From Pseudomonas typographi (GTDB lineage Bacteria; Pseudomonadota; Gammaproteobacteria; Pseudomonadales; Pseudomonadaceae), in the NCBI RefSeq assembly GCF_014694385.1, contig NZ_JAAOCA010000010.1:1-64000 (forward strand): a stretch of DNA of 64,000 bases. Direction: 5' to 3'. Under the pieces are notes generated by a model. It was not told where the DNA came from. It saw nothing but the letters and a program-made list of their open reading frames with translations, and ran no database searches. Positions within the stretch are counted from its first letter, which is position 1, and each line of letters opens with the position of its first letter. This document shows positions 1 to 8,839 of the stretch, one piece after another. The position numbers and the translations under genes are program-made.

Positions 1-906
1 GAGGTGGGGGGGTTTACTTATACAACACGTAGTATGACTGATGCCATTGTGCCTACATTTGCGCCGCTTGAAGAAATTCGTACCTCTTATCTGAAAATAA
101 TGACCGAAAAATCCAATGAGAGGCTCGCTGATGCGTCTAGATGGCTTACTTTCATAACCCTGATAGTGGCATCTGGAATGCTGATCTACGTTGTATTGTT
201 ACTATGGGCGCACCGGGTCATCTTCAAGCCGCTCCTGCAAGCGCGATACAATATCGTGGCCCTTGCCGATGATCGGACCATCGAGCTCCCACAGGCTTTT
301 AGAAACTCTGGAACTGAACTCGATGAAGTATTTAAAGCCTTGGGTGTGCTGAAAACTCGGCTTGCGGAGCGTAGGGAGATAACTGCGAGTTTACGGACGC
401 ATGCGTTGACGGATGGGCTGACAGGGCTTTTGAATCGGCGCGCATTTGATCAAATTGGGGATGGTAAAATCTATTTTACCGATCTGCCAGATGTCATTGG
501 TCTTATTCTACTCGATATTGACCATTTCAAATCTGTGAACGACAATTACGGCCATGCTGCGGGAGATACTGTTTTGAGGGCGGTAGCTAAGGCTTTGACA
601 ACCCACGTGCGGCGTGGAGACTTGGTAGCTCGGCACGGTGGAGAAGAGTTTTCTGTAGTGTTGTCTGGCGTTGAGTTTAGTCAATTGTATTCCATGGCCG
701 AAAAATTAAGAGTAGCTATTTCTAAAATGACCATCGAGGTCAGTCCGTCGATATTTCTCAACGTCACAGCTAGCTTCGGTATCGCTTTTGGGCCGCGGGA
801 AAATGGAGGTTGGACAGAATTGTTCGCTGAAGCAGACGCATCGTTGTACGAAGCAAAAAGGGCCGGTCGAAACTGTGTGCGATGTCTTATGCAAAAAATA
901 AGTTAA
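1..906 (+). CDS. Membrane-anchored diguanylate cyclase (GGDEF), 5' end outside the window
   Basis: Makes the second messenger c-di-GMP from two GTP at the inner membrane. The frame is open to the first base of the window. A GTG at position 4 is only a formal start, so the N-terminus, probably a first membrane helix and a periplasmic sensor, is likely to lie to the left. Visible parts are an extracytoplasmic tail (about residues 1-45), one transmembrane helix (about 47-70), a HAMP-like linker and a GGDEF domain (about 135-295). The active site reads HGGEEF and should be catalytic. An RxxD inhibitory site (RRGD) sits exactly five residues before it, so product inhibition is expected. Base composition is lower in GC than the core genes further right, in line with a place on the island. 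The sensed signal cannot be inferred. Confidence 0.8.
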   Translation, partial: EVGGFTYTTRSMTDAIVPTFAPLEEIRTSYLKIMTEKSNERLADASRWLTFITLIVASGMLIYVVLLLWAHRVIFKPLLQARYNIVALADDRTIELPQAFRNSGTELDEVFKALGVLKTRLAERREITASLRTHALTDGLTGLLNRRAFDQIGDGKIYFTDLPDVIGLILLDIDHFKSVNDNYGHAAGDTVLRAVAKALTTHVRRGDLVARHGGEEFSVVLSGVEFSQLYSMAEKLRVAISKMTIEVSPSIFLNVTASFGIAFGPRENGGWTELFAEADASLYEAKRAGRNCVRCLMQKIS

Positions 907-1290
907 GTATCAGTTAATTCACATACAGTCTCTGGCCTGTCAAAAATCACAAGTTGTGTATTTGCTGCCGATATACGGCTTTATACCTGGTATAATGGTC
1001 GCCGCAGACTTCTTGACTGCGGGATGCGCTGCCGAGCCAGTTATCCAGCCTCAGCCCCGCACCGTGCGTGTGGACGTTCCAGCGCGCACCCAGGCGGTGG
1101 CCTCCGCCCTGGGCAGCGGCCGGCTTGAAGAAGAGTCACAGCCTGGACGTGAAGGTGCTGGCGCTTGGCCCAGCGCCGGAAGCGCATCGGGCTTGAAAGC
1201 GAATTGCAGGCCGCTGCCAGCGCATGCCAATGACCAACCGCGCAGTCCCGCCCATATCCGTCCCAATGCCCGAAAGGGTGCCGTTCTCGC
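907..1290. other. Gene-free stretch between the GGDEF gene and repeat copy 1
   Basis: No convincing gene is seen. A short plus-strand frame from 956 has a lipobox-like LTAGC, but it has no ribosome-binding site and its second half looks non-coding. This is probably decayed island DNA. Confidence 0.4.
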
Positions 1291-1451
1291 TCACTCAACC
1301 ACCGGGAGAATTAACTGCGACCCCTGATTCCGCACATTCCCCATTGCCTTTCCCACCGAATACCAGTCGAAGGCGTCGGTGGGCGTGCCCAGGTCGCGAG
1401 CGATCACCTCGGCCCGCTTGCTGGTGGTGTCGGGGTACATCCAGCCCATGG
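1291..1451. repeat. 161-bp direct repeat, copy 1
   Basis: It matches 12257-12417 over 161 bp without gaps and with about seven mismatches by eye (roughly 96% identity), in the same orientation. Read on the minus strand, both copies contain the same short open frame with the residues AEVIARDLGTPT and ending LPVVE-stop. I do not recognise this peptide. Homology ends at CCCATGG. In this copy the following bases are AACC, so the last two G of the repeat are also the first two bases of the hrp box. The two copies bracket about 10.8 kb of island cargo. Confidence 0.85.
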
Positions 1452-1477
1452 AACCTAATCTGCGCGGGCACCACATA
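1450..1477 (+). promoter_or_regulatory. hrp box: HrpL (ECF sigma) promoter
   Basis: GGAACC (1450-1455), a 15-base spacer, then CCACATA (1471-1477) matches the Pseudomonas hrp box GGAACC-N15/16-CCACNNA in full. It lies about 180 bases before the chaperone gene at 1656 and on the same strand. By family knowledge such boxes are read by the alternative sigma factor HrpL, so the two following genes are probably expressed with the type III secretion system. No hrpL or secretion apparatus gene is in the window. Confidence 0.8.
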
Positions 1478-1655
1478 AATATACCTGGCGGAAAAAAGTA
1501 TAGGCGAAGGCCCCGTACAACATAAATGCTTATCCCCCCAGCCAGCGCACGGTCCAACTGGCGCGCTAACCTTCTTATTCATTCTGCCCAATATGAACGG
1601 GCATCCAATTGGGTGCTGATGACTGCCGCGCCACTCAAGGCCTAGGCTCCGTCCA

Positions 1656-2696
1656 ATGGGTGACTCCATGCTTAGAGATTCCAGCCAATACCTTTCGGGC
1701 CGTCCGGCCCCCGCGCCCATCACCAGAAATCACCCGACCGCTGATATGGCCAGCGGCTTGCCGCCACTACCGACCGAGGCTCACCCTTGGCTGACAGCCG
1801 TTGCACAAACCCTGGGACTGACGGGTAGAACCGCCGAAACCTTTACCCGCTACGGGCTATTAACGGTTCCGTCGCTGAATATCTTGATGCTCTGCCAACA
1901 GGCTGAGCCCGCAAGGTGGTCGTTACTAGGCTTTGTCCAACCTCCGGCGGGGATCAGCACGTTGCTCTGGAGTGAAGCGTTGCTACGCGCCAATTGCGTC
2001 GCCATGGCCCTGGACACTTGCGTGTGGGGCCAGGATGAAAAGGGGGCAACCGTCCTGGCCAAGCAACTGCCGTTTTATCAGTACAACGACTGCCAGGCTG
2101 TGGTCGAAGCTATCGAACAGATGGAAGCACTCAGCAGTAGCCTGTTAGTGACTGTGGTAGCGGCAGCTCAGGCAAGTACCGACGCGCCCGAGCAACCGTC
2201 GTCGGACATGACTCCTGTCAGTCCTCAACTGGACTTGCTCGGTCAACGGCTGGACAGTATGGCGGAACGTGCGATCGACGCTCAGTGGCATAAGCCTTTA
2301 ATTGAGCAGGCATTGACTGCGCTGAAGGTGGCACTGCCAGGCCAAGCGTTCGGTAGTGTCGGCGCGCTCAAGGTCGACAAACGCTTTATTGAGGTCATTG
2401 CCGACCCCGACGAACGTCATCTGTTGCTCAGCACCTCTGTTGGCGTTTCCATAAGCACCGCGGCACAGCGTAGCGCCGCATTGCAGACCAATCTGTATCT
2501 GATGACCGGAGCCCATTGCGGATTGGCCTTGGCACCTGGCGGGGCCACTCTGCAATCACGGTGGGACTGTACAGGTCTGGACGGAAATGACCTTGCGGCA
2601 TGGCTGGCCGACTTCATGACGCTGGCTTGCGCGTTGGATGCCGGTGACCCGCCTGCGGCCGCGACTCACTACCGTTCAGCCGGAGGGCACAACTGA
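1656..2696 (+). CDS. Tandem CesT-family type III secretion chaperone
   Basis: A 346-residue protein with two CesT-like units. The first is at about residues 45-170 and includes LLRANCVAMALDT and a strand reading LAKQLPFYQYND. The second is at about 190-330 and includes LQTNLYLMTGAHCGLALAP, then SRWDCTGLD and a C-terminal helix. Usual effector chaperones are single 120-170 residue domains that work as homodimers, so this one may form a pseudo-dimer in one chain. It should bind the effector encoded next, keep it partly unfolded and deliver it to the secretion ATPase. The stop codon overlaps the next start (ATGA), which suggests coupled translation. The start is uncertain: ATG 1656 has a weak AGG nine bases upstream, and ATG 1746 (then HPWLTAVAQTLG) would suit a chaperone N-terminus better. 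It is preceded by the hrp box. Confidence 0.75.
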   Translation: MGDSMLRDSSQYLSGRPAPAPITRNHPTADMASGLPPLPTEAHPWLTAVAQTLGLTGRTAETFTRYGLLTVPSLNILMLCQQAEPARWSLLGFVQPPAGISTLLWSEALLRANCVAMALDTCVWGQDEKGATVLAKQLPFYQYNDCQAVVEAIEQMEALSSSLLVTVVAAAQASTDAPEQPSSDMTPVSPQLDLLGQRLDSMAERAIDAQWHKPLIEQALTALKVALPGQAFGSVGALKVDKRFIEVIADPDERHLLLSTSVGVSISTAAQRSAALQTNLYLMTGAHCGLALAPGGATLQSRWDCTGLDGNDLAAWLADFMTLACALDAGDPPAAATHYRSAGGHN

Positions 2697-4747
2697 TGAC
2701 CGGCGGAATTATGAATCTTAACAACAGCATACCCCTTCTACCGATTTCACAGCCACCCTCCGGCCATGTCGGGATCACAGGTAATCAAAACCCGCGCCAG
2801 GCGCCCACGTTAAGGGACCGATTAATTGGGGCGGCTAACAGTGCAAGGGCGACGGGGGGCCTACTGCTCGCCGACACTCGAAGCAATCTACCTTCGGTTC
2901 AGACTTTGGGCGCGATGGTAGGTCATGGCTTGCAGCAATTGGTAACCTGCGGCGCGACCACCTTCGCCCGCGAAGAAGTGTTCATGCATGCTTACCACGC
3001 CATGCTCCCAATACTCGAAAAGAAGGGCGCTCCAGCCTTGCTAGTTGCTCAATTGGCAATTTCGGCTGCAAAGGTTGGTGCAAACATTTATCGTCAAACG
3101 CGCTTGGAGCATCCAGACAAGGAGGTGGCCGTGCGCGGCCATTTCGGGCTTAGCAATACGGAATGGCAAAGCAAGTCTGCGATTCAGAAAGCACAACTGA
3201 CGGCTCAGCATGAAACCGATTCACGCAATATCACGCGTAACCAGTTGCTCGCCGAGACGGCATTTTTCGTGATGTCGTTGATGAGTCATACTCAGGGCGA
3301 TGGTGCTCTGGCCGTGCGAGTATTGTCGACACAGTTGCGTAATCTCACCTATGCCGCCAGCCGTGAAACGTTACAAGCGAGCACGGCATTCACCGCCAGC
3401 ACCCACGGTATCGCCGCTCATGGCGTCAATGCCGAACACATGGCCGCCAACGGTTGGACCTACACCGCCATGACCTTAGCAATGAGTTACCTACAAGATG
3501 CCGTGATCGGCCATACCCTACCTGCTGGACAGTCGGTGGCGGGTCCGGCCCTGAGTGACGCGTCAGGTAAGCCCCTCTCGGGTGCAGCGCTGAACAACGC
3601 CGTCAATCTGGTTGCCGGTGTGCGCAGCATGGCTAACACCGCCATTGAGTTCATGGACGCCTTTCGCGGCAAACATTACGACCTCGAGCAGGTCGGTGAT
3701 ACGCAAAAGATCCAGACCGACCTTACGAAACTATTCCCGTTTAAGGACTATGGGCGGCTGCTGGATCATTCCTTCGCCCGCCTAAGTTGGAACAATATTT
3801 CCGGGGCCATGCCCCTGGCGCTGGATTCCATCACCAAAGGCAAAGTCCCGCCAGCGGTTTCTCAATTCATCAACAATGCCGGCTCGGCAGCTATGTTTGG
3901 CATGACCTACAGAATGGTCAACCAGTCCTATCAGGCGCACGCGAAGATGCGCGCGGCGCGCGCCACACTGGAGGCGGGCACATCCCAGTCAGTCGGGGCG
4001 CAGGCGGGGAGCGGTGTTATTGCCAGTCCATCGGGTATGAGGATTTTGGCAAGTGATGCCACAAACGAGGCCGCGTCTTCGACGGACGCAGCAGGGCCCG
4101 GGCCAAGCACCTTGGCGAACCGGCAACGCAGAGGTCAAGCAGCCCCACCAATGCCCCCCAGGCCATCCCCCCCTACGAGTCAGACAAGCCCGACGCCTTC
4201 TCGACCGTCTTCCAACTCGTCGGTGAACACATCGCAGAGCCATGCAGCACAGCTTCTGGAAGCGCGCCTCGGGAAACAAAGCATTAGACAAACGCCTGCA
4301 ACGCCAGATACACCGCAAGCCGTTTCGGTACCAGAGCCATCTCCGAGAATCGCGCCGTTGCCGCCAAGAGCGTCTGCCGAAGGCGCCACCCCCCCGTTGG
4401 CCGCTACACCTCCAGCGGAAAACACGTTACCTCCTACACCGCAGGAAAGCCAGGCGAAGGCGCAACCGGCGATCACCCAAGGCGAGGAAGTAGCGCCTCC
4501 CGGCACGCAGCAGCATGACTCAAGCCAAGCACCATTGCAGCAAAGCCCGACAACGCCTGTTACCGGGCGAAACACTGCACAAAACGCCCCGCACGAGTCT
4601 AATCCCATCGTCGCCGCCACAAGGCCTGTATCCGCCACTGGCGTACTGCTAAGCGATGATCAACGCGTTATACCTACCCGGCCAAGAGCGGGATCTGTGG
4701 GTGCCGCGCCGATGAACACGACTCCATTCACTGCACCGCCTGCGTAA
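2696..4747 (+). CDS. Putative type III secreted effector, helical N-terminal part with proline-rich tail
   Basis: A 683-residue protein probably injected into host cells. Support is contextual: a hrp box, a chaperone gene overlapping by one base (ATGA), and a Ser/Pro-rich, acid-poor N-terminus after Met6 (ATG 2711, MNLNNSIPLLPISQPP). Met6 is a possible alternative start. Residues about 60-430 are Ala/Gly-rich helices with several moderately hydrophobic stretches. Residues about 370-430 (INNAGSAAMFGMTYRMVNQS, then AKMRAARATLEAG) resemble by eye the C-terminal half of HopM1, in order and spacing of residues, but identity is low. HopM1 is itself 712 residues long and sits beside its chaperone ShcM. 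Residues about 440-683 are low-complexity Pro/Ser/Thr/Gln with PPMPPRPSPP-like runs that HopM1 lacks. No catalytic motif is seen. Host target and activity are unknown. Confidence 0.65.
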   Translation: MTGGIMNLNNSIPLLPISQPPSGHVGITGNQNPRQAPTLRDRLIGAANSARATGGLLLADTRSNLPSVQTLGAMVGHGLQQLVTCGATTFAREEVFMHAYHAMLPILEKKGAPALLVAQLAISAAKVGANIYRQTRLEHPDKEVAVRGHFGLSNTEWQSKSAIQKAQLTAQHETDSRNITRNQLLAETAFFVMSLMSHTQGDGALAVRVLSTQLRNLTYAASRETLQASTAFTASTHGIAAHGVNAEHMAANGWTYTAMTLAMSYLQDAVIGHTLPAGQSVAGPALSDASGKPLSGAALNNAVNLVAGVRSMANTAIEFMDAFRGKHYDLEQVGDTQKIQTDLTKLFPFKDYGRLLDHSFARLSWNNISGAMPLALDSITKGKVPPAVSQFINNAGSAAMFGMTYRMVNQSYQAHAKMRAARATLEAGTSQSVGAQAGSGVIASPSGMRILASDATNEAASSTDAAGPGPSTLANRQRRGQAAPPMPPRPSPPTSQTSPTPSRPSSNSSVNTSQSHAAQLLEARLGKQSIRQTPATPDTPQAVSVPEPSPRIAPLPPRASAEGATPPLAATPPAENTLPPTPQESQAKAQPAITQGEEVAPPGTQQHDSSQAPLQQSPTTPVTGRNTAQNAPHESNPIVAATRPVSATGVLLSDDQRVIPTRPRAGSVGAAPMNTTPFTAPPA

Positions 4748-4754
4748 AGGCCAC

Positions 4755-4908
4755 CCCCGCACCTCATAGCAGCCTGACTTAAGCGAAACGGCCTCCCTGA
4801 AGGCCGGGGCGTTTCCCGCTCGCGAAATAGCTCGAGGGCAGGGCTACCGGCTTCGGCTTCCTTGGGGATAGTGATGATTTGGTTGGATGAGAAAGGTGAT
4901 GTCTTCAT
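4755..4908 (-). pseudogene. IS3-family transposase OrfA remnant
   Basis: Read on the minus strand from ATG 4908, the frame gives MKTSPFSSNQIITIPKEAEA and then PALELFRE. This is clearly the start of an IS3-type OrfA helix-turn-helix (family pattern MKTSRFS-x-SQI-x-AILKQAEAG-x-PVPELCRE). Similarity fades after about 30 residues and the expected ATFYKWR-KYGG segment is scrambled, so the copy is dead and truncated. An inverted repeat CGGCCT/AGGCCG at 4789-4806 lies inside it and could act as a weak terminator for the effector operon, but no T-run follows. Confidence 0.65.
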
Positions 4909-5224
4909 GCAAAATTTACTTGATCCGATTAGGAGAAAATTTCACTTCTGACGAGCCCTGATTCCAGGGGGGATTACAGGGTCTTTGTTGACGGGTACAG
5001 CGTCTACCTCGAAAGTCGGCACCTACCATTCCCCAACCCCGGCCAATCCAGGGGCAAGGTTCATACAGCCGCCGCCGACCCGGTCGAGTGGACATAAGCC
5101 GACGGCACCGCCCCCGTGCAAACTGGGGGATCGACGGCGTCGGTTTCGATGCACTCGGCACGACTGTACTGCCGTGCGTCCTGGCAGGTGTGAGCGTCGA
5201 ACAGGTCAGCTCGGCGGCCGCGCT
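4909..5224. other. Gene-free stretch between IS remnant and catabolic cluster
   Basis: No supported gene, promoter or clear terminator is visible. Open frames here are short and lack ribosome-binding sites. It is probably decayed junction DNA. Confidence 0.35.
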
Positions 5225-6370
5225 TCACTCTTCTGCAGGATGGCGAAGCGCTGCTAATGGAAAGGCCTCGTACGGCCATCTCAGCAGTTCCTCAGTATCG
5301 ATGTCCACACCCAACCCTGGGGCATCTGGCAGTGTCAACCAGCCGTCCTCGACCTCAAGCGGCTGGCGCGCCAGCGCATTGCACTCATCCTTGAAGTTGA
5401 CGAAATACTCCGCGATCAGAAAGTTCGATACCGCCATCGACACGTGAGCAGTCGCCGCCATGCCAACCACCGTGCTGTTATGGTTGTGAGGGCTGAAGCC
5501 TACTGCGTAAGGCTCGGCCATTGCCGCCAGCTCCATCGAGGCCAGGATACCGCCACAACCACACACATCAGGGTTAATCACATCCGCCGCGCTAGCCTGC
5601 AGTAGTCCCTGGAATTGTTCCTTGCTGTAGAAGGTCTCCCCGCACACGATCGGCAGGCGTGTATGGGCACGGGTTTGCGCGACCAAGTCGATGTTGTCGG
5701 CTAGGTTCGGGTCTTCGTACTGCAGGATATTGAACGGCTCGATGCGCCGGGCAAACTCGATCGACTGCTGCGGCCCCACGCGCCGGTGCGCGTCAATCAA
5801 CAGGTCAACGCCCTCTCCCACGGCATCACGCACTGCACGTACGTTCGCCACTGCGGCGTCCATGGCGCCACGTGGCAGGATAGTCCGCCAGGGGCCGCTG
5901 TAGGGATCCCACTTCAATGCGCTGAAGCCGGCGGCCACCGTTCGTACCGCTGCAGCGCAGATGTCGTCCACGGTTTTACAACCATTGGTCCAGCCGTTTG
6001 CGTAGAGGCGGATCCGCTCACGCTGGCGGCCACCGATCAGCTTGTATACCGGCAGCCCAGCTTGCTTGCCGATGATGTCCCACAACGCTATTTCTATACC
6101 GCTCCAGGCACAGGATAAATCTACCGAGCCACGTTTGATCACCAGGTCATCAAAAAGGATACGCCAGTGATGGCGGATATCATGTACCTGCCGCCCGAGC
6201 AGGTATGGTGCAATACAGTGCACGAAGGTTTCGACGACGCGCTCCTTGTGCAACGTGGTATAGCACTCACCCCAGCCATACAGGCCGGTGTCGGTGTCGA
6301 CTCGCACCAGCAGCAGGTTTTTGCCGCTGCGCGGGTTGAACAGGTAGGGGGTGATACGTTCGATTTTCAT
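5225..6370 (-). CDS. Enolase-superfamily acid-sugar dehydratase (mandelate racemase/galactonate dehydratase-like)
   Basis: A 381-residue cytoplasmic enzyme of the mandelate racemase/muconate lactonizing group. It probably removes water from a sugar acid to give a 2-keto-3-deoxy acid. An N-terminal capping domain (about 1-120) is followed by a TIM barrel with Mg-ligand motifs LLIDAH (Asp), YEDP (Glu) and CGE (Glu). A Lys in ALKWD and His in SPHNHN complete an acid/base set. The overall pattern is closest to D-galactonate dehydratase (DgoD)-type members. The substrate cannot be fixed from sequence. ATG 6370 is preferred over the upstream GTG 6373 because TGGAG stands seven bases before it. It lies 19 bases after the CitMHS transporter gene, so the two are probably one operon. 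Confidence 0.8.
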   Translation of the reverse strand: MKIERITPYLFNPRSGKNLLLVRVDTDTGLYGWGECYTTLHKERVVETFVHCIAPYLLGRQVHDIRHHWRILFDDLVIKRGSVDLSCAWSGIEIALWDIIGKQAGLPVYKLIGGRQRERIRLYANGWTNGCKTVDDICAAAVRTVAAGFSALKWDPYSGPWRTILPRGAMDAAVANVRAVRDAVGEGVDLLIDAHRRVGPQQSIEFARRIEPFNILQYEDPNLADNIDLVAQTRAHTRLPIVCGETFYSKEQFQGLLQASAADVINPDVCGCGGILASMELAAMAEPYAVGFSPHNHNSTVVGMAATAHVSMAVSNFLIAEYFVNFKDECNALARQPLEVEDGWLTLPDAPGLGVDIDTEELLRWPYEAFPLAALRHPAEE

Positions 6371-6389
6371 CACATTGCTCCAGCGGTCT

Positions 6390-7682
6390 TTACACAGAAA
6401 AGGCGCCCACCAGCAGCGCAGCGGCAGTCATGACCCAACTGCCTCCCAAGGCCCATGCCCAAAGGAAGCGCTGGTGCTGGCCGATCGATATGCCGCACAG
6501 GCTAGTGAGTAGGAAGGTCACGGGCGTATTCGGGCTGAGCGTGGCGCCCACGGTATGCAGCCCCATCAGCGAGGCGCGGGCCATATCCAGTGGATCACCA
6601 CCCAGTTGCTGGTGCACCTGCGCCAACACCGGCAGTACACCGAAGTAGTAGGAGTCCGGGTCGAACAACAGCGACAACGGCGCCGAAATAACCGCCACCA
6701 GCAGCGGCAGGAAGCGCCCGAACTCATTGGGAACACCGTCCGCGGCGGTATAGGCGATGGCGTCGAGCATGCCGGCGCCATGCAGCACGCCGGTGAACAC
6801 ACCCGAAGCCAGCAGGATCGAAGCCATAATCAAGGCTGGCCGGGCGTGGGCGATCAGCCGCTCCATCTGTGCCGTGGGGGCCGGGTAATTGATTAATAGC
6901 GCCAGCGCCAAGCCGATCATGAACACCACTATCGGCGGGTACACCGCCAGCACGATGATCACCAGGATAACCAGCGTCAGTAACGCGTTGACCTTGAATA
7001 GCTGCGGCCGCGAGATAGTCTCGCTGTTCTGTTCGGGCTCCTCCAGCAGCACCTGTGGCTGCACCGCCAATTGACCAAGGCGGCGACGCTCACGCCGGCC
7101 CAGCCAGCCCGCCATTAGTAGGAGGTAGGCCAGCCCGACCATCGCCGGCACCCACAGTGGCTGGAAAATCATCCCGGGGCTGACGTGCATCACCGCTGAA
7201 GAGCGCAGCACTGGTGCCACCCATGGCAGGATGTTGATACCCGCCGCCAGCCCACAGATACCGGCAAGGATGCGTCGATCTAACCCCAGTCGCTCATAAA
7301 TCGGCAGCATGGTCTTAACGGTCAGTAGAAAACACACCGCTGCCGCGCCATCAAGGTGAACCAGTACGCAGAGGATGGCGGTTCCAAGGCACACACGCAC
7401 TGGGCAATGGCCAACGTGGCGGACCACCTTATCGATGATGGGTTTGAGCAGTCCGGCATCAGTTACCACGCCAAAGTAAAGGATGGCGAACATGAACGTG
7501 GCGGCCGTGGGTGCGACGGCTTTGATGCCTTGCTCGTAAAAGCCACCGAGCTGCGCGCCAAATCCCCCCAGCAAGGCAAACATCGTGGGTATGAGAATCA
7601 GCCCTACCACCACCGACAGCCGATCGAACAGCAGCAGTACCGTTAGGCTGAGGATAGTGGCGATACCCAGCAATGCCAACAT
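6390..7682 (-). CDS. CitMHS-family transporter for citrate or a related acid
   Basis: A 430-residue inner-membrane carrier with about 12 hydrophobic segments, beginning with MLALLGIATILSLTVLLLF. The family imports metal-citrate complexes with protons. Family-type segments include HLDGAAAVCFLLTVKTMLPI and DPDSYYFGVLPVL, then SPNTPVTFLL near the end. The start at 7682 follows AAGGAG by nine bases; longer upstream frames lack such a site. In this operon, with a sugar-acid dehydratase directly downstream, it may import a citrate-like or aldaric acid rather than citrate itself (inference). It is divergent from the LysR gene at 7808, which is likely to control it. Confidence 0.8.
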   Translation of the reverse strand: MLALLGIATILSLTVLLLFDRLSVVVGLILIPTMFALLGGFGAQLGGFYEQGIKAVAPTAATFMFAILYFGVVTDAGLLKPIIDKVVRHVGHCPVRVCLGTAILCVLVHLDGAAAVCFLLTVKTMLPIYERLGLDRRILAGICGLAAGINILPWVAPVLRSSAVMHVSPGMIFQPLWVPAMVGLAYLLLMAGWLGRRERRRLGQLAVQPQVLLEEPEQNSETISRPQLFKVNALLTLVILVIIVLAVYPPIVVFMIGLALALLINYPAPTAQMERLIAHARPALIMASILLASGVFTGVLHGAGMLDAIAYTAADGVPNEFGRFLPLLVAVISAPLSLLFDPDSYYFGVLPVLAQVHQQLGGDPLDMARASLMGLHTVGATLSPNTPVTFLLTSLCGISIGQHQRFLWAWALGGSWVMTAAALLVGAFSV

Positions 7683-7746
7683 AGTTGACGTCTCCTTGTT
7701 ATTGTTATGCACGGCGCACGATCTGGGCGCGGTAGATTCGATCGTA

Positions 7747-7764
7747 GGCGGCAAGTACGCCGCC
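7747..7764. promoter_or_regulatory. Palindrome in the citMHS-lysR divergent region, possible operator
   Basis: GGCGGC-AAGTAC-GCCGCC is a perfect inverted repeat, 65 bases before the transporter start and 44 before the LysR start. Divergent LysR genes usually bind such dyads (T-N11-A type). The exact LTTR consensus is not obvious, so the assignment is tentative. Confidence 0.3.
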
Positions 7765-7807
7765 AACCAAACCATTCTGTGGATAGGCCCATTCAAGGTG
7801 TGAATGC

Positions 7808-8707
7808 ATGGAACTGAGGCAACTGGAATGTTTCGTGCTTGTAGCCGAAGAGCTGCATTTCGGCCGTGCCGCCGAGCGGCTGCACATGACCCAGCCGCCG
7901 CTGAGTCGGCAAATTCGCCTACTCGAACAACAACTGCGGGTGGAGTTGTTCATTCGAGCCAACAACCGCGTCCAGTTGACCGCCGCAGGCACTGCCCTGC
8001 TCGCGGATGCCCGCGACATGCTGGAACGCGTCCAGCGCACCCGGCAACGTATACTGCGGGTGAGCCAGGGACAGGTGGGGCAGGTGAGGTTGGGCTTCAC
8101 TGCCGGGGGGGCCAACCACCTCATGCCCGAAATGCTGGCCAAAGCAGCCCGGGAGTTGCCGGAGCTGACCATAGAGCTGCATGAACAGCCTTCCATCGCC
8201 CTGGTCGAGCGGCTGCGTAAGAATGAGATCGACATAGCCCTGCTACGTCGGGTGCCTGCCGACCAGGCGTTCGAGCATCGGGTACTGTTACGCGAAACTC
8301 TGGTTGCCGCGTTGCCTTGGGAGCATGCCCTGGCCAGTGCAAGGCAGATGCCGCTCGCACAGTTTGACGGGCAGCCGTTCATTGGTTATTCCGAGCCGGA
8401 AGGCGCGCATTTCCAGAGCCTGATCGCCGAATTGTTCGAGCGACATGGCATTCACCCGCGCTACGTGCAACGCGTGGGGCAAAGCGATGCCCTGCTCGGA
8501 TTGATACGTGCCGGGCTGGGTGCCGGTATCGTACCCTCCTCGCTCACGCGCCTGCGCCCACCAGGCATCATTTTCGTTGACCTGGAAGCCACCCCAGTCA
8601 CCACTGCGATGTACATTGTCTGGCGTGGTAATGACGAAAACCCCGCCGTCCCTGCGCTGCTGCGGCAGGTCGTCGGTATTGAAGGGTTGCCCATCGAGAA
8701 TGGCTAA
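7808..8707 (+). CDS. LysR-type transcriptional regulator
   Basis: A 299-residue DNA-binding regulator. The N-terminal winged helix-turn-helix (about residues 1-60, with FGRAAERLHMTQPPLSRQIR) is of the CatM/BenM kind. The C-terminal periplasmic-binding-like effector domain runs from about 90 to 295. It is divergent from the CitMHS/dehydratase operon and precedes the MFS/dehydratase genes, so it probably controls both halves of the catabolic cluster in response to the substrate or an intermediate. Full length for the family, with no visible defect. Confidence 0.85.
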   Translation: MELRQLECFVLVAEELHFGRAAERLHMTQPPLSRQIRLLEQQLRVELFIRANNRVQLTAAGTALLADARDMLERVQRTRQRILRVSQGQVGQVRLGFTAGGANHLMPEMLAKAARELPELTIELHEQPSIALVERLRKNEIDIALLRRVPADQAFEHRVLLRETLVAALPWEHALASARQMPLAQFDGQPFIGYSEPEGAHFQSLIAELFERHGIHPRYVQRVGQSDALLGLIRAGLGAGIVPSSLTRLRPPGIIFVDLEATPVTTAMYIVWRGNDENPAVPALLRQVVGIEGLPIENG

Positions 8708-8839
8708 GGTGACCATTCAAGACCGGTATGGGCAGGGTCATTTTTTGGATTGGACCTAGTCGGCAGTAGCTTACTAGGATGTTCGCCAAGGGGCATGGCT
8801 GCGGCCCATCCAGAACCACAACAATGACAAAGGTTTCCT

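Noticed and set aside
956-1327. Plus-strand frame with LTAGC lipobox and PQPRTVRVDVPA segment, possible small lipoprotein or spanin
   Set aside because: No ribosome-binding site, no recognisable family and a second half that looks non-coding and runs into the repeat.
1291-1557. Minus-strand frame through repeat copy 1 (AEVIARDLGTPT, LPVVE-stop) as a gene
   Set aside because: The start of the frame differs between the two repeat copies and comes from unrelated flanking DNA, so only the repeat is supported.
2696-4747. Calling the effector HopM1
   Set aside because: Resemblance is limited to a stretch near residues 290-430 at low identity by eye; the N-terminal half and proline-rich tail do not match.
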